Of a stretch of 64,000 nt of DNA, positions 10,031-20,261 are shown piece after piece. Origin of the DNA: Knufia peltigerae (taxonomy: Eukaryota; Ascomycota; Eurotiomycetes; Chaetothyriales; Trichomeriaceae); NCBI GenBank assembly GCA_030247855.1, contig JAPDRN010000011.1, positions 1-64,000 of the forward strand. The letters are read 5' to 3'. Numbering within the stretch: position 1 is the first letter of the stretch; each line of letters starts with the position of its first letter. Both the position numbers and the translations under genes were made by a program. The notes below the pieces were generated by a model. That model did not search any database. It saw nothing but the letters and a program-made list of their open reading frames with translations, and was not told the origin of the DNA.

Positions 10031-12038
10031 ATGGCAGGCAAAGCCACAAGCAGAGGGAGAGAGGAACAGGCCAACCCCTACACCTACCTCTGTCTGCCTG
10101 ACGATCAGTCCATCAGAGTTCTGACCCTTCAGCGTGGGGGACCCGAAGATCCACTCATTGGCGAGCTCGATTTCGCCCATCTCGAATCTGCCGGGGTCTA
10201 CCAGGCTTTGTCCTATGTTTGGGGTGACCCAAACGCCAGACACAGCATCTTTCTTGGTACGGCCGAGCTTGAGATCACCACGAGCCTGTACGAAGCGCTC
10301 AAGCGTATTCGAGACCCGAAAAAGTCACGACGTGTCTGGGCCGACCAAATTTGCATCAACCAAAAAGATCGAGCCGAGAGAAGCCAGCAGGTCAAATTCA
10401 TGAACATGATTTACAAAAACGCGGACCATGTCTTGGTATGGCTTGGTCTGGATGAAGAAAATCTTGCGGCCAAGGCATTTGACCTGATTCACAGGCTAGA
10501 TGAGGCGCTCAACAAACACCAGGAGAAACACTCGAAGCCGAGTGTAGAGTATGTGAAGGGTCTCGAGAATCAGATCGAAAAAGAGGGGAGAGCCCTCGAT
10601 TGCTTGACCGATCTTCCTTGGGTAGGTTTTGAGATGATGAAATGTCAAACAGAACCAGGCACCTGACAAACCATTGATCTCTTCCCAGTTTAAACGAGGG
10701 TGGATCGTTCAGGAGATAGGTACCAAAGCTCCCGCCACCATGTTCTGGGGAGGGTCGGAGATAGACTGGGAGACCCTGCACGGGGTTTGCGAGAGGTTGA
10801 CTGACTTTCACCATCTTCGAAGCAAGCTCAACATTCGCACCTCGGACATCAAGTACGTGTTCCAACGGTTCATCGAACCGGACCAGAAGAGCTACCATGC
10901 GAACCGCTTCAACTTCATTTACGAACTCCATCGAGCCCGCGGTCTTCAGCTCACAGACGCACTGGACCGCGTATTTGCATGGTTGGGCCATTACTCTGTT
11001 CGTGGCAAGAACCAGCAACTCGCCATGCTCGAGGCGAAGTACGACAAGTCGGTGGCCGAGGTGTACACCGATGTTGCGAAACGCTCATTGCTCGGTGAGA
11101 ATGACGAAGCGACCGGATCTGCTCTGATCGCACTGGCAGCTGTGCAGCACAAGAGCCTGCCATCGGCAAAGACCAGGGATGATGAGAGCGACGTCCATGA
11201 GACAGCTAGGACTGCCGACAACGACGACAAATTACCGACTTGGGTGCCAGACTGGAGAAGGTCCAATCAGTCGTTCATTCTCTCCGAGCCCATTGTCCCC
11301 CATCGCGCCCACGGCACTTCATCGCCGGAGATTGACATTATGAGAGACAAACCGATCCTCAAAATCGGTGGGGTCATTTTTGATAGGGTGAAATGGTGCA
11401 GTCGGTTACTCAGGGCCAAGGAATTCCACCCGAGACCAGTTCGGGAGGAGCCAGTCCGGGAGGAGGCTGAGCTGGCGATAGACTACCTGTGGCGTGAGGG
11501 TTGTGACCAGGGCGGCCAGTTCGACCTTAGCGTGAGGTACCCAAACGGTCAAGAAGCACTTTTCGCTCTGATGCAGACGTTGAGCAATGGCTGCGTGCAA
11601 ATTGCCGGCCGGGAAGGCAAGGCATATCGAGACATTCCCTGCAGCAGGTGGCTGGAACAACACGCAGCGTACCTGGCAAAGGTCTTTGATTTGAGTTCAT
11701 GTTCGTCGTGCCCGAAGCTCCATCGGCTTGCCGAGGAGGCGGCAAAGGGTGACGAGCATCACGAAGGAGAGCAGTGGAGTCGAGCAGCCAACGGAGCCTC
11801 GAAGAATCGAAAGTTTGCGAGAACCGACAGTGGCTATTACGTCTTGGGGCCGGAGGTCATGGAGGAGACGGACATTATTTGCGTCCTCTTTGGGGGAAAG
11901 ATGCCATTTTGCCTGCGGCCTTGGAACTCCCACTACCTTCTCGTGGGAGAGTGTTATGTGCATGGCTTGATGGATGGAGAGGCGATGGAGATGCTTCGTC
12001 AAGGCCTCATTCCCCAAGAAACGTTTGAGATTGTCTGA
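10031..12038 (+). CDS. HET domain protein (heterokaryon incompatibility type)
   Basis: Two exons, 10031-10621 and 10689-12038, with a 67-nt intron after a TGG codon, give about 646 aa. The three conserved HET blocks are present: YQALSYVWGD (57-66), RVWADQICINQKDRAERSQQ (101-120) with the following YKNADHVLVWLG, and RGWIVQEI just after the exon junction. The C-terminus has the usual tail of these proteins: a PFCLRP strand, then YLLVGECYVHGLMDGEAM. HET domains trigger growth arrest or cell death when activated, in fungal non-self recognition, and many copies are of unknown role. No NACHT, ankyrin or WD40 region is fused to it. The gene is intact, flanked by two related NUDIX genes, and its stop lies 70 bp from that of the second one. 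Confidence 0.92.
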
Positions 12039-12108
12039 AGCTGGATGGACAGTGCGTGTAATCCAAGAAACCTGATGCTTTTCTCCAGAGATGATTTCAA
12101 CTTTGTAT

Positions 12109-12696
12109 TCATTCCCACTTCTGAGTTTCCTGAAACGCTTCGATGATGGTGTGCTCCAATTCTTCGAATGTAAACGATAGCTCCATTCCTCCGGATTGCC
12201 TGGCCCTTACTTCCTCTTCGGTTGCCCAGACGTATCGCTGATGCTCGTTCGGATTCAACCTTACATCGAGGCGGCCTTGACGGTCCTTTGCCGCCTCGAC
12301 CGGAAAATTGAACTTGCATATCTTCTTTCCCGAACGGCTGGAAAAAATGTGCGCTTTGCCAACTGGACGCGATATACTCTTTGCCCTGAGACCCGCCTCC
12401 TCCCATAGCTCCCTCGCGACGGTATGCAGTATACTTTCATCCTCGTCCTCGCAGCCTCCGCCCGGAAGTTCCCAGCGATCCGGCATGCTGTCGTCAGGCG
12501 AGCGTTGAATCAGCAAGATGCGAGGTAGCGAGGGATTCTCCGAGGTGTCAAAGACGAGAGCGCCGGTGGCGATGTAGTCGTATTGAGGGTCAGGGTGCTT
12601 TGACAGATAAGCTGCTTGCGAGTCAGTGAAGGGTGAAGCTGATGGGTCGATTCTGAAGTCGTGGGGTGGAAGCAGTGGCTCCCGAATTCCCGACAT
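12109..12696 (-). CDS. NUDIX hydrolase (paralogue 2)
   Basis: An intronless gene of about 195 aa. The Nudix box is canonical: a Gly, five residues (CEDED), Glu, seven residues (SILHTVA), then RELWEEAGL. Upstream it has ILLIQRSPDDSMPDRWELPGG, closely matching the first NUDIX protein over the same stretch, and the N-terminal part (FRIDPSASPF, then IATGALVFD) aligns too. The two are therefore paralogues. The start at 12696 (MSGIR) agrees with the paralogue; the open frame continues upstream to 12822 without evidence of use. It converges on the HET gene with 70 bp between stop codons. Substrate unknown; nucleotide sugars, dinucleotides, oxidised nucleotides and alarmones are all possible for the superfamily. 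Confidence 0.9.
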   Translation of the reverse strand: MSGIREPLLPPHDFRIDPSASPFTDSQAAYLSKHPDPQYDYIATGALVFDTSENPSLPRILLIQRSPDDSMPDRWELPGGGCEDEDESILHTVARELWEEAGLRAKSISRPVGKAHIFSSRSGKKICKFNFPVEAAKDRQGRLDVRLNPNEHQRYVWATEEEVRARQSGGMELSFTFEELEHTIIEAFQETQKWE

Positions 12697-13495
12697 CGTG
12701 AGTGTGGAATAAGTGCTCTTCAAAACACTCGTTGAGGAATATCCCCAACATGGAGGTGGAAATCTAGATCTGTAGAATACCTTCCTAGGTAACAGCCAGG
12801 TTGCAAATGAACATCGAGCCACATTGAAGATTCAAGACACTCTGGGCCACCTGAGGTGCAAGCTGCGATCTGAATGCAAAAAACAACGTCATCCGCAGTC
12901 AGGAAATCTGTCCGCAACGACTCACTGCACTGCACGTAGGTCCATGGCGGAGTAGACGGCAATCCAAGCCCGAAGCCATTGGCGTGGAAGGGAGTTGAGT
13001 GGTCGTAAACAGTGCCCACGGTCGCGGTGAGGTTTGACATCCTATTTCGGCAAAACGATGTTGCCGCCTTGTTGGTACAAAACAACCGGGACATACACAC
13101 GACGCAGTTGATGTTGCGTCAGGTCACGTAAAGAGCACTGTACTGGACATCGCAAGGACAAGGGATTAAGATCTTAAGATGCTATTGAGTTGACTCAACG
13201 AGTCCAAAGGAATGACGTGCTGCAAGTTTATCATGACCTCGTCCTGTCATATTTTGACCATCGATAGCCGCAGTAACAGTCATCGATGGTCTTCAACACT
13301 TGAAAAGGTCAAGATTCCACAAGAAGTATGAGAGAGTCTCTTCACAGCTTCCTTCTGCAACTCCTAGTAACGCCTGTTTGCGGTCGCCCAGCTCGTAGAT
13401 GCCATACAATGGGACATGATCCAGCGTACCCCGATCCTAAATCGCTCATAATCGTGACATTCGTAGATACCTTCTATCAAGACCTGACCTCTTGC
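12697..13495. other. Intergenic, NUDIX 2 promoter
   Basis: It holds the upstream region of the second NUDIX gene and the 3' flank of MED10. A minus-strand open frame at 12720-13100 is Cys-containing but has no family resemblance or splice support, so I do not call it. Confidence 0.4.
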
Positions 13496-14653
13496 TCACT
13501 GAGCAGGCTCTGCTTTGACATTTTCTGTGGTCGACTGTTTGGCTGGCTCATCATCCCTTGATGAGAAGCCGGCGTTATCCATGACTCTATCGACCTGTCG
13601 ACCAACACCTGGAATGCCTTCTTTCAGCGCTTTTGCATAGATTTCACTAAACTCTCGAAAAGCTTGCTGCTTGCCATTGATAACGGCATTGCCGCGTTGC
13701 ACATTCTCGACAAAGTCTCGGGTGAAGATATCCGGATTTCGTCCGTCGTCGACATAATCCACAATCTCTGGCGCAATCTGCACGTTGTGAATGGGATTAC
13801 TGGGTGACTCTCTCGGGGATGTCAAAGTCTGCAATTGAGCAAGCGATTCGGCCAGATCGGTCATTTTGTCAACCAACAGATCCTGTGTCTCGGGGACGTA
13901 ACCATGGGTTTGCATCTGAATCTCGTACAAATGCTGAATGATGTCCTTGATCGTCGAATGGACGTTCGAGGAGTCTTTTACGGGCGCCATGTCGTCGGCT
14001 TGTCGAGAAATTCCGTAAGTACCTAGAGTATTGCCCTCACGAAAGGTATTGCCGGACAATGAGCTAGCTGGAGGGTTCGGAAACTCTGGCTGACTGTTTC
14101 GGGGCAGAGTTTTGTCGTGATCAGAATATTCAGAAGCACCAAAACCTCTAGCCGCGTGTGCTACACCCGTACCAATATCCCTAACTTCAAAGTGCGTGCC
14201 TGATTCTCGCTCATTCGTATCCGGACTTGTAGGTGAAAGATTGGCAGGCGACGATGAATCAGCAATCAAAGAGGGTGTCGATGACTCCGCCGAAGGCTTG
14301 CTAGGATTTTGTGCGTCGGCTCCAGATGGGCTTGGCCGCAGCTTGAGAGTTATGAAAGGGTCACAGGAGCCTCGCGGGAATCGTCTGAGTTTGTCGGGAC
14401 AAAGGCGCAATGTGGTCGAGGTTGTCTTTTCTTGCTTAGAAGGATCATAAAGTAGGACGGATATTGCTGGGCGTCCCCCCAATCGATAGTTTCTGCTCAG
14501 GGTTGATGGAGCCCGAGCGCGAACTTGGCTAGCCGTCGATGCGGCGTCCGTAATTTGGTTGGTTGTTGGTGAACCTGCGACGGCCTCACTACCAGTTACT
14601 TCTGGTGCCCCACGCTCCCATTGCCCAGCGAGTCCACCTTGATGTGATGCCAT
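13496..14653 (-). CDS. MED10: Mediator subunit MED10/Nut2 with long N-terminal extension
   Basis: The C-terminal part is Mediator middle-module subunit 10, which links Mediator to RNA polymerase II transcription. It includes IIQHLYEIQMQTHGYVPETQ, a leucine-rich helix (MTDLAESLAQLQTL), then VDDGRNPDIFTRDFVENV and a helix beginning AFREFSEIYAKAL. This part starts at Met222 (ATG at 13990) and is 164 aa, the usual size of the subunit. The frame stays open for 221 more codons to an ATG at 14653. That extension is Ser/Pro-rich with one ordered-looking stretch (ISVLLYDPSKQEK...FITLKLRPSP). It could be a genuine extension, a separate upstream coding region, or an open leader. The kinase gene ends 290 bp upstream on the same strand. 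MED10 identity is confident; the 385-aa form is not. Confidence 0.85.
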   Translation of the reverse strand: MASHQGGLAGQWERGAPEVTGSEAVAGSPTTNQITDAASTASQVRARAPSTLSRNYRLGGRPAISVLLYDPSKQEKTTSTTLRLCPDKLRRFPRGSCDPFITLKLRPSPSGADAQNPSKPSAESSTPSLIADSSSPANLSPTSPDTNERESGTHFEVRDIGTGVAHAARGFGASEYSDHDKTLPRNSQPEFPNPPASSLSGNTFREGNTLGTYGISRQADDMAPVKDSSNVHSTIKDIIQHLYEIQMQTHGYVPETQDLLVDKMTDLAESLAQLQTLTSPRESPSNPIHNVQIAPEIVDYVDDGRNPDIFTRDFVENVQRGNAVINGKQQAFREFSEIYAKALKEGIPGVGRQVDRVMDNAGFSSRDDEPAKQSTTENVKAEPAQ

Positions 14654-14943
14654 CTAAGGAGATAGTTGACTTTGTGTGGTGTTTGATATGCAAAGTTCTT
14701 AATGAAACAAGTTGACCACGATAGGTGTCAAAGTCTTGGGTGATGCCATGAGCACTTAAGGTTGGATCGATGAATTAGGTACTGGAAGTCTAGGCGATAG
14801 AGCTAACAGTGAAATATGCCATCAATCATTCACTTTCAGCGATTATCTTTACTACTCGTCTAAGATAGTACTCATACATCGGCGTTCTCAGCAAGAGAAT
14901 GCAGAAGATGGACTCTACGTCTAAAGAACAAAGATCAGAACAG

Positions 14944-17895
14944 TTATATTTCCTTCGTCCTCAGCGCCACCGATGACTTCGGCCCTGTGATGGATGTTTC
15001 CACCATTTCAAGTCCAGAAAGGCTAGGGTATCTCTTGCTAAAATTCGCCTCCCAATCTTCGTCCACATGCGCAGCAATGGAACCATCACTCGCGGTTGGC
15101 AGCGCGTCAGGCACCGTAGACCGGAGTACTTTGGGTTTAGGAGGAGCTGTGGGCCTTTGTGATCTTGTTAAGTCGCTGGTAGAAGTAGGTGCAGACATGG
15201 AGTGGGGAGGATGCCGCTCAATCCTTGCGGGAACCTCAACAGTTGAGGCCTCCGATGGCTGTTTTTCATCTATTCTGTTTTGCAGCGGGGTTGGAGACTC
15301 GGTATAACGACCATATCCAGTCGCGGTCTTCTGTGCAGGCCTCTCGTGTTCAGTCAACAGTGATTGCACTCTGTTCTGAATCGACGCGGCTTTGACTGTG
15401 CCACCGTGTTGGGTATTGCCACCTCTTGCTGCTACACGTTGTCTGTATTCGGCCGCTGCATTGGCAACCCTCCGTTCTTCCGCCTCCAACTTTCTCTTTT
15501 CTAGCTCGCGTTTCATCTCTGGTGACAGGTCTTCTGTCTCATCAAACGGTTCCCTGTCATTACTGAGATCGGTAGCCTCGGACCCTGCGATAGGGGTGAG
15601 CATGTTGATTGCGTCGCGCGAAGGAGAGTCGCTGCGTTGTCGTTGATGGTGGCTGTCGTTGTTACTCTCGAACATTTTAAAAGCGTCTCCAAACTTCCCG
15701 GCCAATAACTTCGTAGTCCCAGCAATGCCTATCGATGGCAGGCTGGAGCGTTTGATGTGCCTGGTGCCACTTGACAACCGTTTATGATGCTGCTTTCGCT
15801 CTTTCTCCTCTTCTTCCCTGGCTTTCAGAAAATCAACATCCGATGCAATATTTGTTGCAGATTCCGAGTGTGTCAAGGGAGCCATCTCTGGTTCTGCGCT
15901 TGTGAATGTTGTCTCATAATCCAGTCGATTAATCTCTTTATCCTTGATGTGGGTTGGCCTTGCCCCAATATTGACACTTGCTGGCCGATTTCTAAAGTTC
16001 AAGGATCGTGAGCGACTCACACTTGAGCTGAGCTCCCGTGGTGTAGGGCGGCCACCTTCCAAGGATGGACGAGACGAGGTGGGAGATCGTGGCTCGTAGT
16101 CATCGGCAAGCTGAGAACGATAGGCATCTTCTTTGAGGAGATTTGCGAGCCTTGAGCCTGTCTTAGCTTGCGAAGACACACTCGGTTGGGTCGAAGGTTG
16201 GTTGAGACTGGAAGTCCTGGGAGGATGATCGTTGGGTGGGAATCGATGTATCGGACGCTCAGCAAATGATTTCGAGGCTGTAGGCGGAGGAGAGGGGGTA
16301 GTCATTGTGCCAGTGGAAACCATGCTAGTCGCTGAGGCCTTGACTGGGGGCAAGTTGGCTCGAGGCTGATTTTCCTTGCTTTCTAAAGATTTCTTGTGTT
16401 GCAGCACGGCTTGTGACTTGATGGTGGTCTTAGGTCTTTCCATGGCAGTATTGGCTTTGACCGGGCTGGGAGCACGAGCAAAAGCATCATCTGCCAGGGC
16501 CATTGTGACTCTCTGCGCCAAGTCTGAGTCCGTGTTTTCCTGCTTTTTCTCTGATTGAGGCTCAAACGGAAAGTTCTTGCCCTTGTCGGTCATCAGAGAG
16601 AATTGGTCCAACGATGGGAAGCGAGAGGAGAGTTCATCTTCCACAGAAGAGGATTTCCCATCTAGCGCTGCAAATGGATCGGTGCTATCTACCATCCTCA
16701 ACGGCGAGGGGCTTGGTTTAGCAGATCCATGGTGAGAGAGTGGCTTTGTCGGTCGTCCTCGGCGCATGGGTTCGATTTGAGGGACGCTCGGTGCAGTTTC
16801 TTGTCTCGGGGGCGATAACGTCGCACCGGCTCTGGATTGAGAGCTAGAGGATTTGGGGAGTGCTTGATCCTTCCGATTCTCTGACTGTGTCCGCCGGGCA
16901 TAAATATCCTGGACAGGAAGATCTCTGCCATCCAATTGGCATGCTTTTTGGAGCACCTGATATATGTTAGGGCGATCAGATGGTCGCTCCCGAAGCATTG
17001 AAGCAATCAGTAATTTCAACTGGTCTGAAAATCGTGGGTATCCTGGAAATTTGAACCTAGCATTTAAAATGGCCATTTGTCCCGCCTCTTCAAATGGAGT
17101 CGTATAGTAACAAAGCTTGTATAAGAACACGCCCAACGCCCATATATCGGCCTTCTCGTCGATAGGTTGTTTCCTGTAGACATCAATCATTTCTGGACTT
17201 CGATATTGGAGGGTTGTATGTCGATTTATGTCTTCCTCAATCAAACGCCCTTCGGCAGCCGTCGAAGCAGCCGGTCTAGCAGGAGCTGCAGAACCAAAGT
17301 CACATAACTTGTATATCCTTGACGATCCTGTCGTTGATATAAGGACGTTTTCGACTTTGAGATCTCGATGCATGAGCGGTGGCTTCAGGTAGTGCATGCA
17401 TGCCACTCCCTCTGCCACATCGGTGAATATTTTCAATATCTCGGGCTCGGTCAATCTGTTTTGTAGTCTTGTATTCATGAAATCAATAAGTCCTCCACCC
17501 TGGCAAAACTCCATGAGGAGGAACACCTCGTATCCTCCGCCCTTCAGCTGAGATGCATGCGAGTCAATATATTTCACAATATGTTTGTGGCCCCTTAACC
17601 TCTTCATTGTTTCGACCTCCGTTCTCATGTTTGCAAGGTGTTCCTTATCCGGGACAGCCACTCTCTTCAGTACCGCCTTCTGGTTGCCATCGATGGGCCG
17701 CGGTAACTGCACCACGTAGACATGGGCAAATCCACCCTCGGAGAGATAGCGATCAATAACGACCCGGTGGTCGCCCACTTGTACTTTCGTTCCCGGGAGA
17801 AATGTACCAGCCGGCGCTGCTTGTGCAGGTACTGTGGGAGGAGCACTGTTGGCAAATGGGCCCTTAGCCCCGAGTTGGGACACATAGACAGCCAT
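14944..17895 (-). CDS. ARK1: Ark1/Prk1-family (NAK) serine/threonine kinase
   Basis: A single-exon 983-aa kinase. The N-terminal catalytic domain spans about residues 46-315: glycine loop LSEGGFAHVY (51-60), lysine in AVLK (77), catalytic HRDLK (176-180) and DFG (199-201). LSEGGFAHVY, with GF in place of the usual spacing, and the DIWALGVFLYKL segment are typical of the Numb-associated/actin-regulating kinase family. In yeast (Ark1, Prk1, Akl1) these kinases phosphorylate endocytic adaptor proteins and control actin patch disassembly. The remaining 650 residues are low-complexity, Ser/Pro/Lys-rich, with an EEEKERKQHHKRL coiled segment and another near EMKRELEKRKLEAEERR, as in family tails that bind SH3 proteins. 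It is divergent from NOP6 over 493 bp. Which of the yeast paralogues it corresponds to is not decidable here. Confidence 0.92.
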   Translation of the reverse strand: MAVYVSQLGAKGPFANSAPPTVPAQAAPAGTFLPGTKVQVGDHRVVIDRYLSEGGFAHVYVVQLPRPIDGNQKAVLKRVAVPDKEHLANMRTEVETMKRLRGHKHIVKYIDSHASQLKGGGYEVFLLMEFCQGGGLIDFMNTRLQNRLTEPEILKIFTDVAEGVACMHYLKPPLMHRDLKVENVLISTTGSSRIYKLCDFGSAAPARPAASTAAEGRLIEEDINRHTTLQYRSPEMIDVYRKQPIDEKADIWALGVFLYKLCYYTTPFEEAGQMAILNARFKFPGYPRFSDQLKLLIASMLRERPSDRPNIYQVLQKACQLDGRDLPVQDIYARRTQSENRKDQALPKSSSSQSRAGATLSPPRQETAPSVPQIEPMRRGRPTKPLSHHGSAKPSPSPLRMVDSTDPFAALDGKSSSVEDELSSRFPSLDQFSLMTDKGKNFPFEPQSEKKQENTDSDLAQRVTMALADDAFARAPSPVKANTAMERPKTTIKSQAVLQHKKSLESKENQPRANLPPVKASATSMVSTGTMTTPSPPPTASKSFAERPIHRFPPNDHPPRTSSLNQPSTQPSVSSQAKTGSRLANLLKEDAYRSQLADDYEPRSPTSSRPSLEGGRPTPRELSSSVSRSRSLNFRNRPASVNIGARPTHIKDKEINRLDYETTFTSAEPEMAPLTHSESATNIASDVDFLKAREEEEKERKQHHKRLSSGTRHIKRSSLPSIGIAGTTKLLAGKFGDAFKMFESNNDSHHQRQRSDSPSRDAINMLTPIAGSEATDLSNDREPFDETEDLSPEMKRELEKRKLEAEERRVANAAAEYRQRVAARGGNTQHGGTVKAASIQNRVQSLLTEHERPAQKTATGYGRYTESPTPLQNRIDEKQPSEASTVEVPARIERHPPHSMSAPTSTSDLTRSQRPTAPPKPKVLRSTVPDALPTASDGSIAAHVDEDWEANFSKRYPSLSGLEMVETSITGPKSSVALRTKEI

Positions 17896-18388
17896 ACTGG
17901 ATGCGCTTTCGGAGCTGAGAGGCCAGGGGTTGGGTTATCTCTTCATGATAGCTGGAAACTACGAAAAGCCTCGACGGTAGCGGGCGCAAGATTCTAGGAC
18001 TGAAGGTCGAAACAACACGTTGAAGATATGCTATGCCCAAGGCAACCCTGAAAGCTGTCCGCGGAGAGCGCTGGTTAAGAGGATCTTGGGCGGGATCCCA
18101 GTCAGGCTGCTGCACCTAACACAAGCCGTCTCCAGACTTGGCCCCAACGCACCCACTGGCACTTTTCGCAGCGCCCGTCCAACAGAAGTCCTGGGTATCC
18201 GCGCAGCCCACAAGAGAATGTTCGGTTCCTGTCGGCGCCCATGACGTTACTCAGTCCCGGCCAGTCCGCAGATCTTTTGTCCACCATTCTCAGAAAGGCA
18301 ACATCGTCAACTTTTTCGAGGCAAAACATTTGCGCTCTCGTACTCAGCAGCCAAACACTCGACTGACCGATTTCTCAGGACCAGCGAA
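17896..18388. other. Divergent promoter, ARK1-type kinase / NOP6
   Basis: The 493-bp shared upstream region of two divergent housekeeping genes. No repeat or further gene is seen. Confidence 0.5.
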
Positions 18389-19243
18389 ATGGCTAAAAAG
18401 AGGTCTCACGATCAGGTTGAGCCCGATGTCGTCTCGAAGAATCTCGAGTCTACAACCGAAGAGAAAATTTCTTCAGCCAACAACAACAACCGGACAGGAA
18501 AATCGAAAGGGCAATCGCGGCAGGACAGGTCGGAGAGAAGGTCCAAGAAACAGAAAAAGTCGGCGGATCAGTCTGAGCCAGCACACAGTGATGCAGTGGA
18601 GATTCTAAAGACGGATGAGCACGAGGAGGCAGAGGAATCTATACCTGCGGCAGCAGCATCTGGTGAAGAGAAGCCTAAGAAGAAGCAGAAATTACGCGAC
18701 CAGAAAGAGGAAAAGCACCAGTCAAGGTTCATTGTCTTTGTCGGAAATCTTCCTTTCGATGCCACTGCCGCCCAGATCAAGCAGCATTTCTCTAAGCTTG
18801 CACCCACAAGCGTGCGAATATCGACAGACAAAACCACCGGGAAAGGCAAGGGGTTTGCCTTTCTTGAGTTTGACGTCTATGATAAGATGAAAACATGTCT
18901 AAAACTGTATCACCATTCGATTTTCGATCCTCAACGTCAGCCTGGTTCACACTCGAAGGACGGAGCACGAGACGAATGGTCCAAAGGCAGAAGAATAAAT
19001 GTTGAATTGACGGCTGGGGGAGGAGGCAAGAGCAAGGAGCGCAAGGAGAAGATCAAGGCCAAAAACCAGAAGCTCGGAGAGCAAAGAGAGAGACAAAGGA
19101 CCAAGGAGAAAATTGAGAAGGATGAGGCTGCTCGAAAGAAGCGAGAGGCTCCCGCGACTGGGCCAAACGCCGATGCGAGCAAGGCGCCTACGGACGATCG
19201 CGGGGCGATCCATCCAAGTCGACTTTCGCGAGTGCAGCACTGA
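18389..19243 (+). CDS. NOP6: NOP6-like nucleolar RRM protein
   Basis: An intronless 284-aa protein. A highly charged N-terminus (KKQKK, KPKKKQKL; candidate nuclear/nucleolar signals) precedes one RRM at about 112-205, with RNP2 IVFVGNL (115-121) and RNP1 KGKGFAFLEF (152-161). The domain ends in RRINVELTAGGGGKS followed by a Lys/Glu/Arg-rich helix (QRERQRTKEKIEKDEAARKK). That layout matches yeast Nop6, a small-subunit ribosome biogenesis factor that binds early 18S pre-rRNA intermediates. The assignment rests on domain layout and the conserved region after the RRM, not on an alignment I could run. Confidence 0.85.
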   Translation: MAKKRSHDQVEPDVVSKNLESTTEEKISSANNNNRTGKSKGQSRQDRSERRSKKQKKSADQSEPAHSDAVEILKTDEHEEAEESIPAAAASGEEKPKKKQKLRDQKEEKHQSRFIVFVGNLPFDATAAQIKQHFSKLAPTSVRISTDKTTGKGKGFAFLEFDVYDKMKTCLKLYHHSIFDPQRQPGSHSKDGARDEWSKGRRINVELTAGGGGKSKERKEKIKAKNQKLGEQRERQRTKEKIEKDEAARKKREAPATGPNADASKAPTDDRGAIHPSRLSRVQH

Positions 19244-19549
19244 ACTGACAGGTCGGTTTGTTGCCATGTAATGCGCATTGAATAGAAACAATACTTTTCA
19301 GAGAGGATGTCCCATTCGCACATCACCTTGGACCACTGCTCCATATATCAACGCCTGCAGCCCAGCTATGTTGCACGTTATTATTCATATCGAGTTGCCT
19401 CTACAGTTGAAGGATTGACTGTAACTTGGGCAAGACTCCCTGACGAAAGGAGCAAGCACTGAAGCCGGCACATCTATGTCCATCTTTTGCAATGCACCTA
19501 AAAGCCCCCCCAGTAACACAAAAAGATCACAAGCTCGCTCAAAAAACTC
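19244..19549. other. Intergenic between convergent NOP6 and RAC1
   Basis: A 306-bp tail-to-tail gap holding both 3' untranslated regions. Nothing else is seen. Confidence 0.5.
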
Positions 19550-20261
19550 CTAGAGGATGGTGCATCGCGATTTCTTCTTAGTGGCGGTTGGTCGAGGATT
19601 GAGCACGGCTCTGAGTCGATGTTGTTAGTATTCACCACAAAGAAGCATGGCGGAAGTGGCATGTCCTTACCTGATCGCCTCGTCAAAGACGCTCTTCAGA
19701 TTCCGTTGCGTCAATGCCGAGCATTCTAGATACTTGACCGCTTTTATCTCTTTGGCTACCATAAGAGCCTGTTCATAAGATACAGGCTCCATCTTCTTCG
19801 ATCTCAGGTTGTCCGCCGTGCCTTTGTCTTCTCTCAAATCTAGCTTAGTACCGACAAGGATGATTGGCACGCCAGGTGCATGGTGTTCGATTTCGGGGTA
19901 CCACTGTGCAGGGTGATGTCAGCCTTGAGGTATTGCACCGCAGATTTAGCAGATCACTTACCTTGGCCTTGACGTTGTCAAAACTGGGAGGGGAAACGAT
20001 AGAGAAGCATATCAGGAACACGTCTGTTTGAGGATAGGAGAGAGGGCGCAGTCTGTCGTAATCTTCCTGACCTGCAGTATCCCAAAGTCCGAGAGACACT
20101 GGGTTGCCATCGACCATGACACTGGCAGAGTAATTGTCAAAGACAGTGGGAATATATTCGCCAGGAAAGGCATTGGTCGTGTAGGATATGAGCAAACAGG
20201 TCTTCCCAACTGCACCATCACCCGTCACTACACATTTTATCGACTGTGTTGCCTGCGCCAT
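19550..20261 (-). CDS. RAC1: Rac-type Rho GTPase
   Basis: A small GTPase controlling polarised growth, actin and NADPH oxidase in filamentous fungi. Three exons on minus, 20261-19962, 19903-19671 and 19610-19550, give 197 aa with perfect frame at both junctions. Features: P-loop GDGAVGKT (14-21), switch I YIPTVFDNY (36-44), switch II DTAGQEDYDRLRPLS from 61, GTKLDLRED for guanine recognition, and ECSALTQ. Residue 60 is Trp in LGLWDTAGQ, the Rac signature, where Cdc42 has Phe. The tail has a Lys run and ends in CTIL, a CaaX box whose terminal Leu predicts geranylgeranylation. The last exon (61 nt) encodes only the tail. The 2.2 kb upstream is gene-free, so a long promoter or leader is likely. 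Confidence 0.96.

Noticed and set aside
12720..13100. 126-codon Cys-containing minus-strand frame
   Set aside because: No recognisable family, no consistent Cys spacing and no supporting splice sites; it overlaps the upstream leader of the second NUDIX gene.
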